From positions 3,427,501 through 3,491,500 of the forward strand of contig NZ_CP048000.1 in assembly GCF_009931695.1 (NCBI RefSeq): a DNA stretch of 64,000 nt. The letters are read 5' to 3'. How positions within the stretch are numbered: the stretch's first letter is position 1; every line of letters begins with the position of its first letter. Origin of the DNA: Anaerocolumna sedimenticola. GTDB lineage: Bacteria; Bacillota; Clostridia; Lachnospirales; Lachnospiraceae. Below, one piece after another: positions 1-9,200 of this stretch. Made by a program: the position numbers and the translations under genes. The notes beneath the pieces are model-generated. The model worked only from the letters and a program-made list of their open reading frames with translations. It ran no database searches and was not told the origin of the DNA.

Positions 1-587
1 AGAGTGATTTTATAGCATGTATTGGAGCAGTATTAAACCCAGTAAATATTAAGCCGGGGCATCTGTTAGATAAAGCGGCAAAAAGAAATTCCACCCTGGT
101 TTTTGCAGTTGTATGTACTTTGGCTGTTGTAATTTCTTCCATGGCGGCGGTTGGGTCCGACATTGTACTTAAAAGCGTAAAGGATAAATACAACCGTATC
201 ACGTCTCAGATAGAAGAAGCAAAAGATATTGAAGAAATCTATACAGAAAATAAGAACATCCAATATGCCTGGATTACGATGGAATCCATTGAAGAATATA
301 GTTATAGCAATAATGAGAATTTGGGAAAATTATTACTGGAATTACAGCAAAAACTCCCTGATAAAGTAATTGTTCGCTCGTTCCGCGCTACTAATTTGGA
401 TATCTTAATGGATCTTACTGTTGATTCGAAAGAAACCGCGGCTATGACTCTTAGTCAATTAAAAAAGGTAAGTTTATTAGCCAATGTAAAAACAGACGCA
501 GTTTCAGAACAGATGGATGAGTATGGTATTACGGAAGTTAACTTTTCCATTACTGCAAATTATGTGCCAATATCCAAAGAAGAATAG
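1..587 (+). CDS. Type IV pilus assembly protein, PilN-like (possible PilM-PilN fusion), 5' end outside window
   Basis: The open frame runs from the window edge (first full codon at 3) to the stop at 585-587. Visible order: a short stretch ending in ACIGAVLNPVNIKPG, a charged KAAKRN patch, one membrane segment (about FAVVCTLAVVISSMAAV), a coiled-coil-like part, then a C-terminal domain with the alternating pattern of PilN. PilN is the bitopic inner-membrane protein that pairs with PilO and links to cytoplasmic PilM. The ACIGA segment resembles the end of the PilM actin-like fold, and PVNIKPG the start of PilN (INLLP), so a PilM-PilN fusion is plausible but cannot be confirmed here. PilO follows 55 bp downstream. 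An internal ATG exists, but the frame upstream is clearly coding. Confidence 0.75.
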   Translation, partial: SDFIACIGAVLNPVNIKPGHLLDKAAKRNSTLVFAVVCTLAVVISSMAAVGSDIVLKSVKDKYNRITSQIEEAKDIEEIYTENKNIQYAWITMESIEEYSYSNNENLGKLLLELQQKLPDKVIVRSFRATNLDILMDLTVDSKETAAMTLSQLKKVSLLANVKTDAVSEQMDEYGITEVNFSITANYVPISKEE

Positions 588-642
588 TGTGCCATTTGCG
601 GCTGTCAAAGAAGCCTGTTGCAAATCAGGAAAGGATACACAT

Positions 643-1518
643 ATGAAAAATAAAATACAGTTAAAAGGATTAATAAAACCTGCCCTTGTGTTTTCTGCCT
701 TATTGATTATTCTCTTAAACTACCAATTGATTTATAAAAAAAATATTCAGGAAATAAAGAAAGTTAATGCAGACATAACAACACTCTCCGAAACCTTGTC
801 GGATTTACAGGCTAAACAGGTAAACAGGGATGCAATAACGAAAGAAAACGAATCCTTAACCCAGCAAATCAGCGATAAAATCATGTCATACGGAAGCGGT
901 ACAACGGAAGAAAAAAGTATATTATTCATAAACGAATTAGAAAAAAATACAGGTATAAAAATTGACACGGTCATATTCTCCGAACCGGTATATTTCCTTA
1001 ACGGAAACGAAAACAATCAGATTAATAATAACCAGGAAACAGGGGAGACAGACGAAACGGCAGATGCAGGAAGTACGGCGGGAGCGGATGATACAACCAG
1101 TACTGGTGATATAGATAATGATATGCCAAATACGGCAAATCAGCTATCGGAAATTGAAAAAATAGAGTCTGATGAAGAAGATATAACGAACACAGAACTG
1201 ATAGATGGTTTTGGAGCTACAAAAACCATTGATATGCAGCAAATAAAAGGATACGAGTCGACCTTAACCATTACTTTTAAAGTCAGTTATGAAGGATTAA
1301 AGAAATGTATTGATTATATTAACAATTATCCGGAAAAAAGAAATATTGATGAAATTACCCTTTCCTATGATTCTGAAACGGGTAATTTAAACGGTTCAAT
1401 GAAAATCAATATGTATAATTTGATTGGCACCGGTAAGGAATATTCCGAACCGACTATGGGAAATGTGGGTATCGGTCTTGAAAATATATTTGGAACGATT
1501 GATTTTAATCCTAATTAG
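643..1518 (+). CDS. Type IV pilus assembly protein PilO-like
   Basis: A 291-residue protein. The ATG at 643 is chosen because AGGAAAGG lies just upstream; longer in-frame starts run into the preceding pilN-like gene. One membrane segment near residues 10-30, then a Lys/Glu-rich coiled coil (about 35-85), an acidic Asn/Thr/Asp-rich linker and a C-terminal domain. The last 70 residues (GYESTLTITFKVSYEGLKKC and on) match the PilO ferredoxin-like fold, ending in a typical MKINMYNL strand. PilN and PilO heterodimerise in the inner membrane to align the pilus machine. The low-complexity linker is longer than usual for PilO. It lies in the pilus operon, 12 bp before the first prepilin gene. Confidence 0.8.
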   Translation: MKNKIQLKGLIKPALVFSALLIILLNYQLIYKKNIQEIKKVNADITTLSETLSDLQAKQVNRDAITKENESLTQQISDKIMSYGSGTTEEKSILFINELEKNTGIKIDTVIFSEPVYFLNGNENNQINNNQETGETDETADAGSTAGADDTTSTGDIDNDMPNTANQLSEIEKIESDEEDITNTELIDGFGATKTIDMQQIKGYESTLTITFKVSYEGLKKCIDYINNYPEKRNIDEITLSYDSETGNLNGSMKINMYNLIGTGKEYSEPTMGNVGIGLENIFGTIDFNPN

Positions 1519-1530
1519 TGGGAGTTTGTT

Positions 1531-2871
1531 ATGAAACAAAGGAATCAAAACAATGCCGGCTTTACTTTAATTGAAGCTCTTTTATGTATTGCCGTTCTCG
1601 GTTTATTAATTACCCCTCTGCTTGGCAGCTTTGTGACTACAGCCAAAGTAAATATTGTAGGGAAGAAGAATCAAAAAGCTACGGTACTTGCCGGAAATAT
1701 CATGGAATCGATCCAAGCCATGACATTGGAAGAAACGGCATTACAGTTTAATAATGCACAACTCTTTCAAATTATCAATAGTAATTTAAACGGATATAGT
1801 GATAGTAATTATCAGTTAAAAGACTATTCTGAGGATGGTTATGGTGAATATTATTCCTATGGTGATGGAATCTACCGAAAAATTACCGAATCAACGAATC
1901 CAAGATCAAGCGTAGCAACTGTCCCTGGAGATGGGACGAGTCAAAACTATGTATTTAATCCCCCGGGAAACCGTACGAGTTTTGTTTTTGGTGTACAGAA
2001 TTTGCTGGATGGAGAAACTGCATATGATACTCTTATCACTTTGGATACCTCAACTTACAGTGACAGGATAAAATATGAAGACACCATGAATAATTACAAA
2101 ATGCCAAGTTTGGCTGAGTTAAATGAGAATACCCTGGCAATTCTGGATTTGGAAGGGATTAATACCACATGGTCGGATGATTCTGAAAATGCGGAGCCCA
2201 CCTGGCATATTTCAACGGATGAACAGGCAATTTCGGACTTTTATAATATTTATTTATCACATCAGGCTTTAGAAGATACACAATCAGAAGATACCGATGA
2301 TACGCATAACATTGGTATTGATGAAATCAAAGATAAGATATCTAAAGATATAGAAATTTATTTAACTAAGGATGATACATTAAAACAGGTAACGGTGGAA
2401 TGCCGTATTACTTACCGTTGTGATCTGGACTTAAATGAAGACGGGAGAACGGAAAAATTACCGCAGTTAAATCTTATGTCCGGAGTTTACCCTTATATCA
2501 CAGGCAGTGAAAATCAATGTCAGGTTTACCTGTTTTATACTCCCTCCCAATTTACAGACAGAGACTCTATACTGATTCATAATGACAGCGTAGATGCCGC
2601 TATCTATATAGCCAATCAGAACGAAGAAGCAAATACCCGGGTAAAGATTCGAAAGGAAGAGATCAATCACCCAATTACGAAACTATATACCAATCTAAAA
2701 AATTATCAGATTGATGTGAATTTCCCAATTAATGATTATAATCTGGTTACAAAAAAAGTTGATTCCAATCGTGTTTATACCATAACGGTTTCTATTTACC
2801 CAGCCGGAGCTATACAATCCGGTCAATTGGCCAAAACTTATGCAGTCCTTACTTCTGCCAAGGAGGAATAA
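1531..2871 (+). CDS. Prepilin-like protein (PilV-type minor pilin), large
   Basis: 446 residues with a class III prepilin signal: a short basic leader, then G-FTLIEALLCIAVLGLL, with cleavage expected after the Gly and a conserved Glu at +5. The hydrophobic helix is followed by a large exported domain rich in Asp, Asn, Tyr and Ser. Minor pilins usually have 120-220 residues, so this one is oversized. Such proteins prime pilus assembly or sit at the tip. The gene is 12 bp after pilO-like and 3 bp before the next prepilin-like gene, so co-transcription is very likely. The exact minor-pilin class is inferred from order and the N-terminus only. Confidence 0.75.
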   Translation: MKQRNQNNAGFTLIEALLCIAVLGLLITPLLGSFVTTAKVNIVGKKNQKATVLAGNIMESIQAMTLEETALQFNNAQLFQIINSNLNGYSDSNYQLKDYSEDGYGEYYSYGDGIYRKITESTNPRSSVATVPGDGTSQNYVFNPPGNRTSFVFGVQNLLDGETAYDTLITLDTSTYSDRIKYEDTMNNYKMPSLAELNENTLAILDLEGINTTWSDDSENAEPTWHISTDEQAISDFYNIYLSHQALEDTQSEDTDDTHNIGIDEIKDKISKDIEIYLTKDDTLKQVTVECRITYRCDLDLNEDGRTEKLPQLNLMSGVYPYITGSENQCQVYLFYTPSQFTDRDSILIHNDSVDAAIYIANQNEEANTRVKIRKEEINHPITKLYTNLKNYQIDVNFPINDYNLVTKKVDSNRVYTITVSIYPAGAIQSGQLAKTYAVLTSAKEE

Positions 2872-2874
2872 GAT

Positions 2875-4998
2875 ATGAAAATAATCTCTCACCGGAATCT
2901 GGATAACCGAGGTGTTTCTTTTCTTCTTGTTGTAATAGCATTAGGTTTTATTGCAGTACTTGGTACGATTGTAACTACGGCGGCGGTAAGAAATATTACG
3001 ATGAAAACAGTGGATAAGAAATCCAAAGAGGACTTTTATTCTGCGGAAGCAGCATTAGAAGAGATGAAAGCCGGAATTACGGAAATAACAGCAAATGTAA
3101 TGGCAGATTCTTATGAAACCGTACTAAAAGAATACTCTTCCAATAATACGGCGAAACGTAATAAGATTTTTAAGAATACCTTTTTAAATGGTATTAAAAT
3201 AAAGTTACAGGTATCTGTATCCGATCATGTTATTCCGGCTACGGTTATTGCAGGCTTATTAAAAGAAACAAAAAAAGCTGAAAACTCTGTTAATGGAGCA
3301 GAAGTTAAAAGCTCTCCGATTTTTATAGATAACATTAAGAACGATAATTCTGTAACGATACAGAATATAAAAGTAATATATTCTCTGGATGGATATACAT
3401 CAACGATTACTACCGATTTAAAAATAACCGTTCCCGATATATCATTCCGTAAATCCGCTTCGGGATCCGCACACATGCCATACAAAAACTTCGCCTTAAT
3501 TGGAAACCAGGCCATAATAGCAGGTTTTAGTTCCCACAAGATCAATGGCAGTGTATACGCCGGAATAGATGGCCTGCAGGTGAGTAATGAGGGAAATTCC
3601 ATGGAAATAAACGGGTCAGAGATCATTTGTGCAGGTAATATATCAGCCATGGATAAATCTAAACTTCTTATTAAGGGAACCGGTACGGAGGTTTGGGCAA
3701 CGAATCTTTTAACCTCAGAGTCAGATAAAAAAGAAAATACGAACCTGGAAACATCCATTCAGATAGATGGGCACTCTTATATTAAAGATGATCTTATCTT
3801 GGATGCAAAAAAAAGCAATGTTAAATTAACCGGTGAATATTACGGCTATGGTAATGGCACAGACGCCCCAAATAACAGCGCAATCATGATAAATTCCATA
3901 AATTCCACGCTGCAGCTGGAGGGGTTAAGTAAACTATACCTGGCAGGCAGAGCATTTATTTCCATGGATAATACAAATGTTACCTTTGATCCGGATCAGG
4001 AACATGGAGTTTCTTGGGGGGCTAACAGTAATATATTAACTGGTGAATCTTTATCCGTTAAGGGAAGTCAGGGTGCTTATCTTTTACCTGAGAAATTCAT
4101 TTCCGCAGGTCATAATCCTATTACCTGGGATGAATACATTAATTATTATAATAATCCGGACAAGGAATTAATCAAACTGTCTGAGGATGCCATAGTTTTT
4201 TCGAACCCATCCATTTCAGAGGAAGAAAGTAAATTATATTATTATGTTGATGGGGTTAATCCGGTTAAAAAAGAATTTTATAAGTTTGGTTTAGATTCCA
4301 ATGCGGTTTATTTCTATCTGAATTTTAAATCAAAAGAAACAGCCACAACCTACTTAAAAAATTATGAAATGTGCTACCCGGGAAAAATTTATAATGGTTT
4401 TCCAATATCGGCAATTACGGTGAACAATTCCCCTGATGCTGTTGTTAGTGCCGGTAATCTATTAACCTATGAGGATGGTTTGAAAGTTACCCCGGGGAAT
4501 AACGGGTTGTTTACTAATAACTACGAAATCCAATATAATAATCTCTCTAAAACTCTGGAAAAGAATATTTCCGGGGAAGGCACTGTTTTTGATCATCTAA
4601 TACATGGAGACAGAATCAAGGAAGATGGTGAATCAAGGGGAGGACAAGCCTTACTTACCAATTCCGGTTATTATGTAAATATTATAGATAATAAGTCATA
4701 CGGAGTTCCCTTATTTTTTAATGAATATAATAAAGAGGGAATCATTATCGCTACAGGAGATATTGAAGTATGTTCGGATTTTAAGGGATTAATTATTTCC
4801 GGAGGCAAAATAACCTTATATAACGGAGCCGGTATCAATGCGGATCCAGACCTTATATCCTCCATCTTAAGTGAAAATGTAAATGTACGCCGGTATTTTA
4901 AAGAATTTGACTCTTATAAGGAAGGAGAAGCAGATGCTTCTTTTCAGGAATTAAATATTACTGATTTAATACAATATGAGAATTGGAAGAAGAAATGA
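2875..4998 (+). CDS. PilX-like minor pilin with very large C-terminal domain
   Basis: 707 residues. Strong AGGAGG ribosome binding site overlapping the previous stop. The N-terminus has a charged leader, then GVSFLLVVIALGFIAVLGTI and a downstream FYSAEAALEE segment, the hallmark of the PilX N-terminal family. The classic FTLIE core is absent, as is normal for PilX-type proteins. The rest (about residues 200-690) is full of short beta-strand-like repeats such as INGSVYAGIDG and LQLEGLSKLYLAGRAFISM, suggesting a beta-helical or beta-solenoid exported domain. The stop codon overlaps the ATG of the next gene (ATGA), indicating translational coupling. It is far longer than typical PilX (about 170-200 residues). 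Confidence 0.7.
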   Translation: MKIISHRNLDNRGVSFLLVVIALGFIAVLGTIVTTAAVRNITMKTVDKKSKEDFYSAEAALEEMKAGITEITANVMADSYETVLKEYSSNNTAKRNKIFKNTFLNGIKIKLQVSVSDHVIPATVIAGLLKETKKAENSVNGAEVKSSPIFIDNIKNDNSVTIQNIKVIYSLDGYTSTITTDLKITVPDISFRKSASGSAHMPYKNFALIGNQAIIAGFSSHKINGSVYAGIDGLQVSNEGNSMEINGSEIICAGNISAMDKSKLLIKGTGTEVWATNLLTSESDKKENTNLETSIQIDGHSYIKDDLILDAKKSNVKLTGEYYGYGNGTDAPNNSAIMINSINSTLQLEGLSKLYLAGRAFISMDNTNVTFDPDQEHGVSWGANSNILTGESLSVKGSQGAYLLPEKFISAGHNPITWDEYINYYNNPDKELIKLSEDAIVFSNPSISEEESKLYYYVDGVNPVKKEFYKFGLDSNAVYFYLNFKSKETATTYLKNYEMCYPGKIYNGFPISAITVNNSPDAVVSAGNLLTYEDGLKVTPGNNGLFTNNYEIQYNNLSKTLEKNISGEGTVFDHLIHGDRIKEDGESRGGQALLTNSGYYVNIIDNKSYGVPLFFNEYNKEGIIIATGDIEVCSDFKGLIISGGKITLYNGAGINADPDLISSILSENVNVRRYFKEFDSYKEGEADASFQELNITDLIQYENWKKK

Positions 4999-5540
4999 TA
5001 AATCTGAGGCAATCAATGAAAAATGATAAAGGATTTAGTCTGGTAGAACTACTGGTTGTAATTGCGATTGGGGCTATATTGATCGGGGGCGCAGCTATTG
5101 CAACAAACTTTTTTAAGTATGAAGATGTAACAAAATGTACAAGGAAAATTAATGATGCCATACGTAATCTGAAGGTTGAATCCTTAAGCAGAAGTGCAGA
5201 GTATTGTTATCTCATCATTTACTGGGATGCAACAGATGAATCGTATTATATGGTAACTGCTATAAGTGATGAAGAATTAAATGAAACTAATTGGGAAGAG
5301 AAAGCCCAGAAATTAAGTTATCGCCAAAAATTAGCAGCAAATAAGGTTAACATTTCTTATACAAGCCAGTCCGATGGCACCGGAATGACAGATTTAAGGG
5401 AGAATACTCCATTAATGATCAGTTTTAAAGCTGAATCCGGAGCATTTACAAGCGAATGGAAACAAATTACCATAACATCGAATGAGATAACTTCATCCAT
5501 TCATATGGTTACAAAAACAGGCAACCATTATATAGAGTAA
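4995..5540 (+). CDS. Prepilin-like protein, GspH/PilE-type
   Basis: 181 residues from the ATG at 4995, which overlaps the previous stop in an ATGA junction; a TTG at 4983 is in frame but has no advantage. Leader MINLRQSMKNDKG, then FSLVELLVVIAIGAILIG, a typical class III prepilin site with Glu at +5. The remainder is a small globular domain with beta-strand patterns like the GspH/FimT pseudopilin family. A probable minor pilin processed by a prepilin peptidase encoded elsewhere. Confidence 0.78.
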   Translation: MINLRQSMKNDKGFSLVELLVVIAIGAILIGGAAIATNFFKYEDVTKCTRKINDAIRNLKVESLSRSAEYCYLIIYWDATDESYYMVTAISDEELNETNWEEKAQKLSYRQKLAANKVNISYTSQSDGTGMTDLRENTPLMISFKAESGAFTSEWKQITITSNEITSSIHMVTKTGNHYIE

Positions 5541-5608
5541 TCCTAGTTTTAACAAATGTAAACTGAATATTGAGTGAAATACAAAATATCAGGTGAAGAA
5601 GGATAGTT

Positions 5609-6205
5609 ATGAAAAAAGTGATAGTTGCAAAAGAAATTTTTATGAAATCAGAAAAGGAATGCTTTGATAGGGAAAATAACATAGATAATAACGGTTTTAC
5701 ACTTGTAGAATTAATTGCAGCCATGGCAATTTTCGTAATTATATTATCCATAACGGTATCTTTTTTATCCTTCGGTGCAAAAAGTTATACCAAAACCAGG
5801 GATGAAGCAGATTTACAGATGGATTCACAAATTATCATGAATCAGATCGAAGATTTAGCAGTGGAAGCTTATTGGATAGATTTTGCGGAGGTTTCTACTA
5901 ATGTAAAAGCTTTATTACTATATAAATCAGACTATGTTGATATGATATTTTGGGACAGGAATTTAGAAAAATTATACCTGGTAGATGAGCAGGAAATAAC
6001 GGATACCGATTCATTGACTTCTATTTCTTATACGGATGAAAAAAATCTAATGGCAGAGAGAGTAACAAAATTTAATGTACCAACAAGCTCTGAGGCCCTA
6101 AAAAAGGAGAGTAAAATCCAGATTGAAATCAGTTTTGCATCAGGTAAGCAGGTATATCCTGCAGTTCTTAACATCCATTTACGTAATAAAGTTAAGGAAC
6201 CGTAG
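5609..6205 (+). CDS. Prepilin-like protein (PilW/GspJ-like minor pilin)
   Basis: 198 residues. The prepilin motif NGFTLVELIAAMAIFVIIL begins near residue 30, so the leader is long if the ATG at 5609 is used (AAGAAGG upstream). An ATG at 5642 would give a shorter leader. After the hydrophobic helix come LSFGAKSYTKTRDEADLQMD and a short exported domain, as in GspJ/PilW-like pseudopilins. Fourth prepilin-like gene in a row. There is a 68-bp gap from the previous gene and no obvious terminator. Confidence 0.75.
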   Translation: MKKVIVAKEIFMKSEKECFDRENNIDNNGFTLVELIAAMAIFVIILSITVSFLSFGAKSYTKTRDEADLQMDSQIIMNQIEDLAVEAYWIDFAEVSTNVKALLLYKSDYVDMIFWDRNLEKLYLVDEQEITDTDSLTSISYTDEKNLMAERVTKFNVPTSSEALKKESKIQIEISFASGKQVYPAVLNIHLRNKVKEP

Positions 6206-6241
6206 GGCATTAATTTAAAATTATAAGAGAGGAGAGCCGGA

Positions 6242-9200
6242 ATGAAAAAATATATACTTGGAAGTATCCTGTTATTAATGATAGCATTTATATTAACAAA
6301 AGGTATTTTAATCTATACACATAAAGAAGAAGGTACAAAAGCTTCCGCCGCTATTTACGGTACGGATGGTATCATTCCGGTTCCCAAAGAGGAAGGAATG
6401 CAGGGTACGGAAAATAATCCTTTTGTTATACTTGAGGTGGTTCCTTATGAGGGTTATGCGGAAATCGGTTACTTAATCGGGGGATGTGAACCGGTAAATT
6501 TAGAGGATTTGGCACAGGATGGTGTGTCGGCAGAAATCATTAAATCTACAAATACCCTGAATTACTCCTATGGATATGAATATAAGTTTGATTTGGAAGA
6601 GGGAGACACAGTTGGCGGTGGACCAAAAGATTGGGAATATGTCTATTACCAAACCCGGGCCCAATATGGGTATTATGAGAAAGTTGAAAACGGGAAAGGT
6701 AATTTCATTCAGACGGTTACTTCCCAGACAGTAACGGAAGCCCCGGCAGGAAATGGCGGATATAATAAAACGAATTTATACTCCAAAGATAATTATTACA
6801 CTTTATATGATACGAAAGTAAAATTCGTTCCGGTTACGGAGCAGACACCACCTGATGTTATACGTTATTCAACGGAAGAAATTGACCAGTACAGCAGTAA
6901 AAAGTTCTATAATTATGATAAAAAAGCAGATTTATATACATTCAATGACAGTGGACGGGGAAGTACCAATGTCTATTTTTACCGGGATGATGTGAATGGT
7001 AAATATACCGCGGAAGTAATACCCTCAAGCGGTTATATAAGCTGGGATGATATTATGATTACATATAAAAAATCAGATGTTTATGTACCGGCTGCTGATG
7101 AGTACGGCAAACCCAATGGAAAATACAATATAAATATAACGAAAGCCGATTATACGGATGTGGGCGAGAAAAATGGTAATTTCATATGGGTACCCAATGA
7201 AGATAGTAAAAATATAGAGACAAATCATAATGCCATAAAAATCGGAGACAAAGTTCATACATACCGTAACCGAACTTATTACCGGAGAATGAAATATACC
7301 TTAACAAATAAAAACTATTTCCTCACGGAGTGTTTAGATATTCCGGAAAATAAAATAAATAATTATTATACCGACGATGAGGGAAAAACACACCCATATA
7401 ATATTCAGGTAATTACGGTTACCCCCCAGGAACTTAACCGTGTTGAAAACCAACCTGTTATTGACCGGGCAGATTTGATTTATTTTACCTCCAGGGACCA
7501 TTTTAACGGGGATTTAGCAGAGGTTTGGGAGAAATATCATCCGGAAAAAAAATTAAATAATCCTCCCAAGGAGCTTGCAGACATTGATCTGACCTGGGAG
7601 ACAACGGTTAAGATATTAAAAAAAGCAGCTGTATCAGAGGATACGGCACCACTTATTTTCGATGTTACGGTTTATACGGAGATATCAAATGCTTATAAAA
7701 TGAACGATTCACCGGATAAGTATTACAGTGACGGAAAACCCGTAGATAAAAATATGTTAAAAGCGAATGGATACTGCAGTAATATAGCCAAATTATTTTT
7801 AATGACGGAGCAGATGGAGCCTGGCAAATTCTATAATGAATATATTAAAACCGGAAGGATTATATCGGTCCCTACTAAAAATGCCAGCAATAAAGAAGAG
7901 GATAAATACGGAACAAGGATGACAACAGGTTATTATACGGAACAATCCGTAGAAAAAAGTGCCATTTATTGGTCCAATCAGACCTTTCTTCCTTATGAAT
8001 TATTTAAAGATTATTCAGCATTAGATAATAACAAGGTATGGGAAACCATAGGAATTGATAACTACCGTATCATTGTCGATAGCGGAGCCTCTAATGTAAG
8101 TGTCAGGCATAATGCTTATACTTATGATGGAGATAACAGTATTACACAGCTTTTTATGAATTCCGGCATAAGCGAGAATATTTACCGCAAGGAAGCCTTT
8201 GACTTTTTTGAAGAGTTAAATGGTGTCAGACCAAATTATATCTCTCCTGCAGAAGCAGTTTATTATTTACTGCACCAGCATAAAACCGGTTATGATAAGG
8301 ATACGTTAAGAATACTTGAAATTGAACCCTGTAATGATTTCATATGGGATGGTAATTCTAGTACCTGGGAAACAGGAAGTGAGACCGGTAATGGTTCTCC
8401 TTACGCAAGACAGTATTTCACTAAATTTTTCCCGAACTTTCATGGCAAGGTTCTGATTAAAACGATAACTACCTCCGAATTGATCGGTTCGAAAACAGAT
8501 TTAAATGCAAATTATGATATGATATTTTTCGGTTTACAGGATGGGCTTTTTAACAAAGGAAATACCTCAATTAACGGAAACTGGTTGAATAACGTTCCTT
8601 TATATAATGATATTTTATTAAATGGTAAAGTATATCTTCATAACGGCGATAAAATATTGGGAATGAAGAAGCTTCGCGGGACTTTAGGCGGAGATTATGA
8701 CTATACGGATGTCTATACTTTTTCCGGAAATGATATTACCAAACTTAAGTTAGACGAACTAACGAATTTTATGGAGGGAGGCAAACCTGTTCTATTAGAT
8801 ACCGGATTTTATACGGATGAGTCCAGAAACAGAGTAAATGATATCAAGGTTGATTCCGATTCCTATGTCTATGACCTTGCAAAAAACTCCCGGGATGAAC
8901 TGTTTTATGCAGATGGTATTTCTACTGATAAACTGGAGGCATTATTATCCATACCAGTAACAAAACTGAATCTTGGGTGGAATAACAGTTCAAGTCCAAT
9001 GGAGGGTATTGATTACCCGGTTGTATATAAAGACAAGACAAAACCGGAAAATACAGCTTTAACCGATGATAAAATCTATATCAATGGCCTTGATATGAAT
9101 AACAGGACATTACAATATAGATTAAATATAGAAACAGCATCAGATACTGATTTTACGGTAAAATTGTATACGGATAATAACGGTGACGGTCAATTTACCG

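Noticed and set aside
3225-3758. Long open frame antisense to the PilX-like gene
   Set aside because: It mirrors the codon pattern of a clearly coding plus-strand gene, has no ribosome binding site and no recognisable motif.
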